Source of the DNA: Thermoleophilia bacterium | GTDB lineage: Bacteria; Actinomycetota; Thermoleophilia; Miltoncostaeales; Miltoncostaeaceae | Assembly (NCBI GenBank): GCA_017882585.1 | Contig: JADGPF010000085.1 | Coordinates: forward strand, 1-44,005 | Length of the DNA: 44,005 bases | Direction of reading: 5' to 3' | Shown here: piece after piece, positions 27,880 to 36,771 of the stretch | How the letters are laid out: every line of letters starts with the position of its first letter | Position numbering within the stretch: position 1 is the first letter of the stretch | Program-made: the position numbers and the translations under genes | The notes under the pieces: generated by a model | What the model was told of the DNA's origin: nothing | Database searches by the model: none | The model's input: the letters and a program-made list of their open reading frames with translations, nothing else

Positions 27880-28710
27880 TCATCCGGCGTCGTGCCGTGG
27901 CGCGCCGTCGCCCGCGGACGGAAGCGCCCACCGGGGCGCGCGACGTTCGCGGAATGCCGCGAGGCCCTCGGCAAACTCCGCCGAGGCATACGCCTCGAGC
28001 CGGATGCGCTCGATCGTCGCGGCAGCTTCTGGCGCGGGGGCGCCGGCAAGCAGTGTGATCGCCGCGCGGGTCCCGGCAGCCGCCGTCGGCGCCGCCCGAA
28101 TGACGTCGGCGACCGTGTCGGCGACTGCGCTCGTGAGCTCCCCGGCCGGGACGATCTGATCGACTAGCCCGATCACCAGTGCGCGCTCCGCGGACACCGG
28201 CCGTCCGGTCAGAAACAGCTGACGGGTGCGGGCAGGTCCCAAGATGGCCAGGAACTGGGCCAGGCCCTCAGGCGCGTAGACCACTCCCAAGCGCGTCGCG
28301 GGCATCCCAAGTTGGGCCGCGTCGCTGGCGATCCTCCAGTCGCAGGCGACCGCCAGCTCGAGCCCCCCGCCGAACGCGGCGCCGTTGATGGCGGCGACGA
28401 CCGGGCACGGACACGTTGCGATGGCCGCCGTGGCGCCACGCAACAGCTCCTCGCCCCGCCTGAGCCGCTCTGCGAGCGCCGGACCCGTTCGGTCACCGAG
28501 ATCAAGACCTGACGAGAAGTGGCGCGTGCCCGATCCGGTCAGCACGATTACGCGCACGTCCGGGCGCGGGCGCTCGACACGGCGCACAATCGCCCGGAGG
28601 ATGTCGTCGGTGATCGCGTTGGCGCGGTCCGGGTTGTGAATCCGCATCACGATCGCACGGGTGTCTTCTTCGATGAGCAACCCGGGTGTGGACGGAATCT
28701 GCGGTGGCAT
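27880..28710 (-). CDS. Enoyl-CoA hydratase/isomerase family protein
   Basis: PVVAAINGAAFGGGLELAVACDWRIASDAAQLGMPATRLGVVYAPEG; crotonase fold. Confidence 0.9.
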   Translation of the reverse strand: MPPQIPSTPGLLIEEDTRAIVMRIHNPDRANAITDDILRAIVRRVERPRPDVRVIVLTGSGTRHFSSGLDLGDRTGPALAERLRRGEELLRGATAAIATCPCPVVAAINGAAFGGGLELAVACDWRIASDAAQLGMPATRLGVVYAPEGLAQFLAILGPARTRQLFLTGRPVSAERALVIGLVDQIVPAGELTSAVADTVADVIRAAPTAAAGTRAAITLLAGAPAPEAAATIERIRLEAYASAEFAEGLAAFRERRAPRWALPSAGDGAPRHDAG

Positions 28711-29464
28711 CGGTCCTCATAACGTCGGGACATCCTTGGCCCGTGACGGCCACGAGATCACCGTCGTCACACGCGCTCCGCATCTGGACGCCCTGCACGC
28801 CCGCCGTGCGGTCGTCGTCCGGGAGGCCGACGGGGTTGAGTGGATCGCGCCGGTGACCCCGCCCTACGCCCGGGTGTGACCCCGTCATCGTCACGGCCAA
28901 GTCGCAGCACACCTTACAGGCGGCCCGATCACTGCAGTCGGTATTGACACCGGGTACGATCGTGATCTCCCTGCAAAACCGCCTCGAGAACGTCGGCCCT
29001 CTGCGCGCCGCACTCCACGCCGCCCGCGCCGTTGGCGAGGTTGGTGTGTGTGTCGGCCTGCAGATCGTCCGTGCCGGTGCGCTCGATCGCCGCGGTGAGG
29101 TCCAAGTGATGAGCGGCGACCCGGGCCTGAGCGCTCGGGCGCCGTCGATCGGGTCGTCGCGATCGACGCCCGGTCGTGGAATGTCGAGGTCACCGACCGG
29201 ATCATCGGCGCCCGGTCGGCCACGCTACCGTGGAGCGTCTGGTTCAACGCAGTCCGTGCGATCACGGGCGCAACTACCGGCGAGGCCCGCCCGACAGCTG
29301 ACTCTGCGGTGCTGGTCGGTCGGGCCCACGTCGCAGAATCCCGACCCCCGTCGATACACGACCGTACGGCGTGGTCGCCCTTTCAGATCGGCTGCGTCAC
29401 CGACCGGACCGCCGCGTTCGGGCGATTGGCCGGCGCCGCACCGCGCACGGCGGCGATGCGGTGC
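28673..29464 (+). pseudogene. Decayed 2-dehydropantoate 2-reductase (ketopantoate reductase) remnant
   Basis: Frame 2: GICGGIGPHNVGTSLARDGHEITVVTRAPHLDALHARRAVVV..., TGA at 28877; frame 3: PVIVTAKSQHTLQAARSLQSVLTPGTIVISLQNRLENVGPLRAAL...; back to frame 2 near 29144: VDRVVAIDARSWNVEVTDRIIGARSATLPWSVWFNAVRAITGATTGEA. 3' boundary uncertain. Confidence 0.7.
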
Positions 29465-30412
29465 TCAGCCGCCGAGTGACGCGTCGGCGAGCACGCGCTC
29501 GATGACCTCGTCGAACGACAGACCGGCGGCCGTCGCGGCCTTGGGGAGCAGGCTCGTGTCGGTCATCCCGGGGATCGGGTTGATCTCGAGCACCCAGACC
29601 TGTTCGTCGGCGTCGACGATCATGTCCACCCGTCCGAAGCCGCGACAGCCGAGCGCCGCGTAGCAGGCGAGTGCGGTTTGGGCGACCTCGTCGGCCAGCT
29701 CCGGACGCAGGTCGGCGGGCGCGACCAGCTCGGTCATGCCGGGCGTGTAGCGCGCCTCGAAGTCGTAGAAGTCACCGCTCAATACCGCCTCGACCGCCGG
29801 CAGCGCCTCAGGGTCGTCGGTGCCGAGCACCGTCACCGCGATCTCCCGGCCGCGCACGAAGCGCTCCAACAGCACATGGTCATCGAAGCTCAGCGCCGTC
29901 ATCAACGCGCGCGGGACATCGTTTGGCTCACGGGCCACCGTGATTCCAAGCGCCGAGCCCTGCTTGGCGGGCTTGACCACCAGCGGCAGCCCGAGCCGGG
30001 TCTCGATCTCCATCAGGGCGTCCGCCGCACCCAGTTCGCGAAAAGCGCTCTCACCGAAGGCGAACGCCGGGGGCGTCGCGATGCCGGCGTTCGCAAACAC
30101 GGCCTTGGCCATGACCTTGTCCATCGCGCGCGCGCATGCCTGCACGCCGGAACCGGTGTAGGGGATGTCGAGGATCTCCAGCAGTTCCTGGACCGTCCCG
30201 TCCTCGCCGCCTTTGCCGTGCATGGCGACGAACACGACGTCCGGCCGCTCGGCGCGCAAAGTCCGCACGAGGCTCGGGTCGGCATCGACTGGGATCACCT
30301 CATGACCAAGGCGCCGCAGCGCGGCCTCGACGTTGGCGCCGGATCGCAGGCTCACCTCACGCTCCATCGAGCGCCCGCCCTTGAGCACCGCAACGCGCCG
30401 CGGGCCGCTCAC
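29465..30412 (-). CDS. ddl: D-alanine--D-alanine ligase
   Basis: VAVLKGGRSMEREVSLRSG; MHGKGGEDGTVQELLEILDIPYTGSGV; VLEINPIPGMTDTSLLPKAA; GTG start overlapping the upstream stop. Confidence 0.93.
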   Translation of the reverse strand: MSGPRRVAVLKGGRSMEREVSLRSGANVEAALRRLGHEVIPVDADPSLVRTLRAERPDVVFVAMHGKGGEDGTVQELLEILDIPYTGSGVQACARAMDKVMAKAVFANAGIATPPAFAFGESAFRELGAADALMEIETRLGLPLVVKPAKQGSALGITVAREPNDVPRALMTALSFDDHVLLERFVRGREIAVTVLGTDDPEALPAVEAVLSGDFYDFEARYTPGMTELVAPADLRPELADEVAQTALACYAALGCRGFGRVDMIVDADEQVWVLEINPIPGMTDTSLLPKAATAAGLSFDEVIERVLADASLGG

Positions 30413-31698
30413 CGGCCGCCGCCAAGTGCACGCTGCAGGTCGATCATGGCCTCGATGGCCGCACCGATGCGCGCGACGCCCTCGGCGATCACGTCCTCGC
30501 GCGCCCCGGAAAAATTCAATCGCATGCTGTTGCGCCCCTGGCCGTCGAGGAAAGCCGCTTCACCGGGTACGAAGGCCACCTGGTGGCGCTCGATGGCGCG
30601 CGCGAGCAGCTCACCGGTGTCGATGTACTCGGGCAGCGTCGCCCAGACGAACAATCCGCCCTCTGGACGCGTCCAGGTCGCCTCGCCCGGAAAGTGCTGG
30701 TCCAGAGCCGCGAGCATCGCGTCGCGCCGGCTCCGGTAGATCGCGTTGAGCCGCCCAACGTGCTCGCGCCAGTCGATCCGGCGCAGATACTCGAGGATGA
30801 AGCGCTGTGACATGGTCGAGCTGCACAGGTCGATCGCCTGCTTGCCGAGGTTCATCTTGCGCAGGATCGGGGCGGGTGCGGCCACCCAGCCGATGCGCAT
30901 TCCCGGCGCGAGGATTTTCGAGAACGTCGAAAGGTAGATCACCCCGCCGGCGCCGCCGTCGAGCTCCCAGAGGCTGGGAAGCGACTCGCCCTCGTAGCGG
31001 ACGGGCCCGTACGGGTTGTCCTCGACAAGCAGCACGTCGCGGTCCGCGGCGAGGGCCACCAGGCGCTCGCGCCGATGCCGCGCCATCGTCACTCCACCGG
31101 GGTTGTGGAAGTTCGGGATCGTGTAGATCAACTTCGGCTTTTGTCCCTGCGCAGCGAGGAGGTCCAGCTGCTCCTCAAGCAGGTCGATCGACATGCCGTG
31201 AGAGTCGATCGGGATATGGATGACCCGCGCCTGATAGGTGGTCAGCGTCGGCACGGCGCCGGGATAGGTCGGCCCCTCGGCGATGACGATGTCACCCGGG
31301 TCGATGAAGGTGCGGATCGCAAGCGCGATCGCCTGCTGGCCCCCCGCAGTCACCAGCACGCCGTCGGGCTGGGCGATCATCCCATCCTCGGCCATGAGCC
31401 GGCAAATCGCCTCGCGCAGCTCCACGAGCCCCTCGGTCGGGCCGTACTGCAGCGACGACGCCCGATGGTCGCTTGCGACCGCGCGCCAGACTTCCTCGTA
31501 GACCTCGGCCGGAAACGATTCGGTGTCCGGGAAGCCACCGGCCAGCGAGATGATCTCGGGCCGCTCGGAGAGCGACATCAGATCACGCATCGCCGACGAC
31601 TTGATGCCTGTCGCGCGCGCAGCAAACCGATCCTCGAAGCGCGAAGGATCCCGCGGGACGGTGCGATCGGCCGTGGAGGCTCCCTTTGTGTCGTTCAT
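30409..31698 (-). CDS. PLP-dependent class I/II aminotransferase (2-aminoadipate transaminase-like)
   Basis: ISLAGGFPDTESFP; YGPTEGLVELREAI; PNFHNPGGVTM; VEDNPYGPVRYEGE; STFSKILAPGMRIGWVAAP (PLP Lys). The track ORF upstream extension is spurious. Confidence 0.9.
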   Translation of the reverse strand: MNDTKGASTADRTVPRDPSRFEDRFAARATGIKSSAMRDLMSLSERPEIISLAGGFPDTESFPAEVYEEVWRAVASDHRASSLQYGPTEGLVELREAICRLMAEDGMIAQPDGVLVTAGGQQAIALAIRTFIDPGDIVIAEGPTYPGAVPTLTTYQARVIHIPIDSHGMSIDLLEEQLDLLAAQGQKPKLIYTIPNFHNPGGVTMARHRRERLVALAADRDVLLVEDNPYGPVRYEGESLPSLWELDGGAGGVIYLSTFSKILAPGMRIGWVAAPAPILRKMNLGKQAIDLCSSTMSQRFILEYLRRIDWREHVGRLNAIYRSRRDAMLAALDQHFPGEATWTRPEGGLFVWATLPEYIDTGELLARAIERHQVAFVPGEAAFLDGQGRNSMRLNFSGAREDVIAEGVARIGAAIEAMIDLQRALGGGR

Positions 31699-31800
31699 CG
31701 CGGCCCCATATCCGTCCCCGAACCGTACGCGGTACATGGATGGTCTGCCCGGAGGCGCGTTCGCATACCGGCAGGTAGTGCCTGATAACTTTGCACGACC

Positions 31801-32268
31801 ATGGTCAGCGGCCAAGCTCCGGAGACTCTGGCGCAACCGACGAGTCCCGTCCGCCCAAATGCGCTGAGCATCTCCCGTATCCGCCATGCCGGTCGCGCGG
31901 CATGGCTCCAACTCCTGAAGTTCTGCATCGTCGGAGCCTCGGGCTACGTCGTGAACCTCATCGTGTACTACGCGCTGATCCACTGGGTCGGCGCGCAGTA
32001 CCTGGTGGCGTCCGTGATCGCGTTCCTTGTCGCCTGGCTGAATAATTTCGCCCTCAACCGCCAATGGACCTTCCCCAAGGTCGGCTCGTCGCCGGTCAAG
32101 CAAGCCGCCAAGTACATGATCGTCAGCGTCATCGGCCTGGTCGTGAACCTCGGCATCTTGTGGGGCTTGGTCAACATCGGCACGGACACGCTGCTCGCAC
32201 AGGCCATCGCGATCGCCGCCGTGACGCCGCTGACGTTCCTGCTTACCAGGAGTTGGGCGTTCCGCTGA
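31801..32268 (+). CDS. GtrA family membrane protein (putative polyprenyl-phosphate-sugar flippase)
   Basis: LLKFCIVGASGYVVNLIVYYALI...FLVAWLNNFALNRQWTF...TPLTFLLTRSWAFR; four TM segments. Confidence 0.88.
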   Translation: MVSGQAPETLAQPTSPVRPNALSISRIRHAGRAAWLQLLKFCIVGASGYVVNLIVYYALIHWVGAQYLVASVIAFLVAWLNNFALNRQWTFPKVGSSPVKQAAKYMIVSVIGLVVNLGILWGLVNIGTDTLLAQAIAIAAVTPLTFLLTRSWAFR

Positions 32269-32282
32269 CAATAGGCGGGCGG

Positions 32283-34043
32283 GTGCGCGCGGCCGCAATT
32301 GCCGTGCTCGTCGTGGCGGGACTCATGGTGGGCCATGTCGTCGCATTGGGCGCCGTCCGCGCGAGCCAGTCGCCGACGACCGCGACGGTGTCCACGACGC
32401 CCGCGCACCCGGCGCGGCACGCTGGCGACCTGCCCACGCTGTCGACCCACACGGTCGTCGAACTGGCGAATCGCTCTCAGGCGGTCCGGGATTGGATCCG
32501 CAGCCATCCGGTCTCCCGCACGACGCCCGAATACGACCCGACCTCCCACCAATGGACGGTGTACTACGTCTCGACCGGCGCAAAGGGGCTCGAGACGACG
32601 CAGGCCGAGGTCCTGATCGACGACAACACAGCCGAGATCCAGGAGACGCGCACCGGCCCGCAGGTCGCCTGGATGATGGCCCGCGGGTACTGGGGCGCGT
32701 TCGGACGGCATATCAACGACCCGTGGATCTGGTCGGGATTATGCGCGCTGTTTTTCATCCCGCTCATCGAGATCCGGCGCGTGGTCAGTTGGCGCACGCT
32801 CGATTTGGCGGTGCTGTTGAGCTTCTCGGTGTCACTGATCTGGTTCAACGCCGGCGACATCTACCGCTCTGTGCCACTGGTGTATCCGCCATTGGCCTAC
32901 CTCGCGATCCGCATGGCGCTGGTGGGGACCCGACGCGTGCGTTCGCAGCGGTCACGTGGCGGGACGACGCCGGCGGCGAGTCCCGACGACAGTCACACGC
33001 CGTCGTTTCGCGGCTGGGCTCCGACATGGCTGCTGATCGCGGTGCTGATGCTCGCGCTGGGGCTGCGCTATTCGCTCAACGCGTTCGATTCCAACGTGAT
33101 CGACGTCGGCTACGCGGGAGTCATCGGTGCGCATCAGATCGTGCACGGGGTCATCCCGTACGGGACGTTTCCCGCGTCGTGCGGTCACTGCGACACGTAC
33201 GGCCCACTGACGTACCTCGCCGTTGTGCCGTTCGAGGTCGCCGCACCGTGGCACGGCAGCTGGGATTCGCTGCCTGCCGCCCACGCGGCCTCCGCGGCCT
33301 TTGACGTGTTGTGCGTCGTCGGCCTGCTGGCGCTTGGATGGCGGCTCAGCGGGTTCCGGCTGGGGATCGCGCTGGCAACCGCGTGGGCGGCTTTCCCGTT
33401 TACGGCCTACGCACTCGAGAGCAACACGAACGACGCGCTGGTCGCGGCGATGCTCATCTGGGGGTTGGTCGCCGCCGCCCGACCGCTCGGGCGCGGCCTG
33501 ATGCTCGGACTGGCGATCGCCGCGAAGCTGACGCCGGCCATCCTGCTACCGCTGTGGTGGCGCCATCCGTATCCACGCGGGCAGCGGCCCCGCGGATCGC
33601 TGTGGTTCGCAGCGGGACTCGGGGCGGCGGCCGTTCTGACCGGCTGGGTGCTCCTGCTCGACGGGGTGCGGGGTGTCCATACCTTCTGGACGCGGACGGT
33701 CAGCTATCAGCTCGGACGCCAGACGCCGTTTTCGATCTGGGGGCAGCATCCGAGCCTCAGGCCGGTACAGCTGGGGCTGATCGCGATCGTCGCCCTCGCC
33801 GCGCTCGCCATGGTCCGATGGCCACGGGAACGCGATCTCCTCACGCTGACCGCGCTCTCGGGCACACTCATGATCGGCCTGCAGCTGACCCTCAACTACT
33901 GGTTCTATTTGTACATCCCGTGGTTCCTGCCGTTCGTCCTCGTGGCCATCGTCCCCCATTGGCCCCGGCCGCTGCCGCGGGCCGAGGCACCGGTGGCCGA
34001 CGCCACTGACGGTGTGCCGATCCCGGAAGCGACCGCCGGATGA
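32283..34043 (+). CDS. Multi-TM GT87/DUF2029-like glycosyltransferase with PepSY-like N-terminal domain
   Basis: GTG start 14 nt after gtrA; N-terminal YDPTSHQWTVYYVSTGAKGLETTQAEVLIDDNTAEIQETRTG, followed by about a dozen TM segments incl. AIAAKLTPAILLPLWW. Confidence 0.7.
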   Translation: MRAAAIAVLVVAGLMVGHVVALGAVRASQSPTTATVSTTPAHPARHAGDLPTLSTHTVVELANRSQAVRDWIRSHPVSRTTPEYDPTSHQWTVYYVSTGAKGLETTQAEVLIDDNTAEIQETRTGPQVAWMMARGYWGAFGRHINDPWIWSGLCALFFIPLIEIRRVVSWRTLDLAVLLSFSVSLIWFNAGDIYRSVPLVYPPLAYLAIRMALVGTRRVRSQRSRGGTTPAASPDDSHTPSFRGWAPTWLLIAVLMLALGLRYSLNAFDSNVIDVGYAGVIGAHQIVHGVIPYGTFPASCGHCDTYGPLTYLAVVPFEVAAPWHGSWDSLPAAHAASAAFDVLCVVGLLALGWRLSGFRLGIALATAWAAFPFTAYALESNTNDALVAAMLIWGLVAAARPLGRGLMLGLAIAAKLTPAILLPLWWRHPYPRGQRPRGSLWFAAGLGAAAVLTGWVLLLDGVRGVHTFWTRTVSYQLGRQTPFSIWGQHPSLRPVQLGLIAIVALAALAMVRWPRERDLLTLTALSGTLMIGLQLTLNYWFYLYIPWFLPFVLVAIVPHWPRPLPRAEAPVADATDGVPIPEATAG

Positions 34044-35305
34044 CCCGCCGCGCTGCTGCCCTGCCGGTCGGGCTGATCGCGCTGGCAGTGGTCGCGTGGG
34101 CCTGGCCGCTGCAGCGCCTGGCCTTCTACACCCGGCGCACCGACGCCGGGGACGTCAACGTGTACCTGCGATACGCCCGCCTGATGGCACGGGGGCTGGT
34201 CCCCTACCGCGACTTCCATATCGAGTACCCGCCGGGCGCGACGTTCATCTTCTGGCTGGTCTGGCAGTTGCCGGGCCACTATCGCGGCACGCTGAGCGCC
34301 GTGATGCTCGTCTGCCTGTGCATTTGCCTGGTCGGCGTCGTCGCCACCGCGCGGGCGCTTGGGCTCTCGCCGGTGCGCCAGGCCATCGCCGGCGGGATCA
34401 TCGCGCTGGCCCCGTTGTTGCTCGGCCCGATCGTGCTCGAGCGCTTCGACATGGCAGTCGCCGCCGTGACGGCCTGGATGATCTACGCCGCGGTGACCGA
34501 GCGCTGGCGCCTGATGTGGATCCTGCTCGCGGTGGGTGTACTGATCAAGCTCGTGCCGATTGCACTCCTGCCGCTGCTCCTGATCTGGCATGCGCACCGG
34601 CGCGGGTGGACGGCGGCGATCCGCGACGCGGCAATCTCCGCTGGGCTCGTCATCGTCGGCATCCTGCCGTTCGCGATCATCGCACCGTCGGGGTCATGGT
34701 ACTTCGTCGGCTACAACCTGCGCCGACCGCCACAACTCGAATCGTTGACCTCCAACCTGTTTCTGCTGCTGGCGAAATACGGGCACTACCGGTTCCGGGT
34801 CGTCGAGAACTACCACAGCATCGGGGTGCACGGCACCGCGCCTGCGGTGGTCGCGACAATCTCGACGGTGGTGCTCGCCGTCGCGGTCGCCGTCTGCGCG
34901 TGGTGGTCCTGGCGCTTGCTGGCGGGCAGCTCCCCGCCCGCGGACCGCGGCATCATCGTGGCCGGCGCCGCCGCGACCATCGTCGCCCTGACCGTCTTCG
35001 GCAAGGTGCTCTCGCCCCAGTACATGATGTGGCTGCTGCCGGTGACCCTGATCCTGCAAGGCCGACGAGGCCGCACCGCCGTCGCGCTGACGGTTCTCGT
35101 GTTCCTGCTCACGCTGACCTACTTTCCGACCCACTTCGCCGAGATCTCCAAGGTGCAGATCTACGTGATCCACATCCTGACGTTGCGTAACCTCGCGCTC
35201 ATCGCGCTGCTGGTGGTGTGCTGGCCGCGGGCATCGTCGGGTCGGGACCCGGCCACCACGGGCGCCGACCAGGCCGCGACCGCCACGCCGGAGCCGGTTG
35301 TCTGA
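34040..35305 (+). CDS. GT87/DUF2029-like polyprenol-phosphate-dependent glycosyltransferase, paralogue A
   Basis: ATGA overlap with the previous gene; VNVYLRYARLMARGLVPYRDFHIEYPPGA; AVGVLIKLVPIALLPLLL; VLSPQYMMWLLPV. Confidence 0.8.
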   Translation: MTRRAAALPVGLIALAVVAWAWPLQRLAFYTRRTDAGDVNVYLRYARLMARGLVPYRDFHIEYPPGATFIFWLVWQLPGHYRGTLSAVMLVCLCICLVGVVATARALGLSPVRQAIAGGIIALAPLLLGPIVLERFDMAVAAVTAWMIYAAVTERWRLMWILLAVGVLIKLVPIALLPLLLIWHAHRRGWTAAIRDAAISAGLVIVGILPFAIIAPSGSWYFVGYNLRRPPQLESLTSNLFLLLAKYGHYRFRVVENYHSIGVHGTAPAVVATISTVVLAVAVAVCAWWSWRLLAGSSPPADRGIIVAGAAATIVALTVFGKVLSPQYMMWLLPVTLILQGRRGRTAVALTVLVFLLTLTYFPTHFAEISKVQIYVIHILTLRNLALIALLVVCWPRASSGRDPATTGADQAATATPEPVV

Positions 35306-35370
35306 ATGCCGGTGACGCCGCTGAGCCCGAGGACCGCGCCCGCAGCGCCGACGCTGACGGACCCGCCGCG

Positions 35371-36675
35371 ATGACCCAGGCCCGTCGCCTTGCACTCCCC
35401 GCAGGCCTCATCGCGCTGGCGATCTTCGTGTGGACGGTCCCCTTGCAACGGTTCTCGATCTGGACCGACAACCAGATCAACCCGGATGTGAACCTGTACT
35501 TCGGCTACGCCCGGATGATGGCCCACGGGGCACTCGCCTACCGGGACATCCGCATCGAGTATCCGCCCGGCGCGACGGGCATCTTCTATCTGACCTGGTG
35601 GCTTCCGGGCCAGTACGTGACGGCATTTAGCGGGCTCATGCTCGCGTGCCTGTGCGTGTGTCTGCTTGGCGTCGTCGCCACGGCGCGCGCGCTCGGGTAT
35701 TCGCCGGTGCGACAGGCGATCGCCGGCGGGGTCATCGCCGTCTCGCCACTCATGTTGGGGTCGCTCGTGCAGGCGCGCTTCGACCTGGTTGTCGCGGCCG
35801 TGATCGCATGGCTGCTGTACGCCGCCGTGACCGAGCGCTGGAAGCTCATGTGGGCCCTACTCGCGGCCGGCGTGCTCATCAAACTGGTGCCGATCGCACT
35901 GCTGCCGCTGCTGGTGATCTGGCAGGCCCATCGGGTCGACTGGCGTGCAGCCCTGCGCGGGGCGGTCGCGTCGCTCGTCCTCGTTGCGCTGGTCATCGTG
36001 CCGTTCGCGGCGATCACGCCGTCGGGCACGTGGTACTTCATCGCCTACAACGTGCGCCGGCCTCCCCAGATCGAGTCCATGGCATCGAGCGTGCTCCTGG
36101 CCGCGCACGTGGCCACCGGCACGTACGTCCACGTGGTCCACAACTACGGCAGCCTCGGGCTGAGCGGCGGTCGGGCGGCACTACTCAGCCTGGTGCTGAC
36201 GCTCGTGCTCGTCGTGTTGGTGGTCGTGTGTGCGGTGTGGTGCGCTCGGCTCCTGGCGCGCGCCCACCGAAGCCGCGACGTCGAGATTCTCATCGCCGGC
36301 GCGGCGGCCACGATGGTCGCGCTCACCGTCACCGGCAAGGTGCTCTCACCGCAATACATGATTTGGCTCTTGCCGGTCACCATGCTCGTGCCCGGCCGCT
36401 ACGGGCGCGCGGCACTGGCGACGATGGTGGCCGCGATGCTGCTGACGCAGGCATTTTTCCCGGTGCACTACTGGGATCTCGTAGACCTGCACACCGTCGA
36501 CATCGGGTGGCTGGTGATCCGCAACCTCACCCTCATCGGCCTGCTTGTGCTGTGCTGGCCCCGTGCCGCGCTCGGCACGCTCCCGATCGGCGGACAGGTC
36601 ATCGGACGCGGTCCGCACGCGGCGAAAGTCACCGGACCGCCGACCGCGGTTTCGGCGCGCCACATCGTCGACTGA
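35371..36675 (+). CDS. GT87/DUF2029-like polyprenol-phosphate-dependent glycosyltransferase, paralogue B
   Basis: VNLYFGYARMMAHGALAYRDIRIEYPPGA; AAGVLIKLVPIALLPLLV; VLSPQYMIWLLPV; colinear with the preceding paralogue. Confidence 0.8.
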   Translation: MTQARRLALPAGLIALAIFVWTVPLQRFSIWTDNQINPDVNLYFGYARMMAHGALAYRDIRIEYPPGATGIFYLTWWLPGQYVTAFSGLMLACLCVCLLGVVATARALGYSPVRQAIAGGVIAVSPLMLGSLVQARFDLVVAAVIAWLLYAAVTERWKLMWALLAAGVLIKLVPIALLPLLVIWQAHRVDWRAALRGAVASLVLVALVIVPFAAITPSGTWYFIAYNVRRPPQIESMASSVLLAAHVATGTYVHVVHNYGSLGLSGGRAALLSLVLTLVLVVLVVVCAVWCARLLARAHRSRDVEILIAGAAATMVALTVTGKVLSPQYMIWLLPVTMLVPGRYGRAALATMVAAMLLTQAFFPVHYWDLVDLHTVDIGWLVIRNLTLIGLLVLCWPRAALGTLPIGGQVIGRGPHAAKVTGPPTAVSARHIVD

Positions 36676-36771
36676 TTGGTGGGATTCCGTTCGCCGACGC
36701 CCAGTTCCACCCCCGGGCTGGGATATGGTCAGGGTGATATTCCTGAACTGGACGACTCTGGAGGCATGTGG

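Noticed and set aside
28891-29265. Minus-strand 124-aa ORF in the pseudogene region
   Set aside because: Antisense to the ketopantoate reductase remnant; composition is typical of shadow ORFs.
31699-32298. N-terminal extension of the aminotransferase ORF
   Set aside because: Antisense to gtrA. A natural ATG at 31698 begins a typical aminotransferase.
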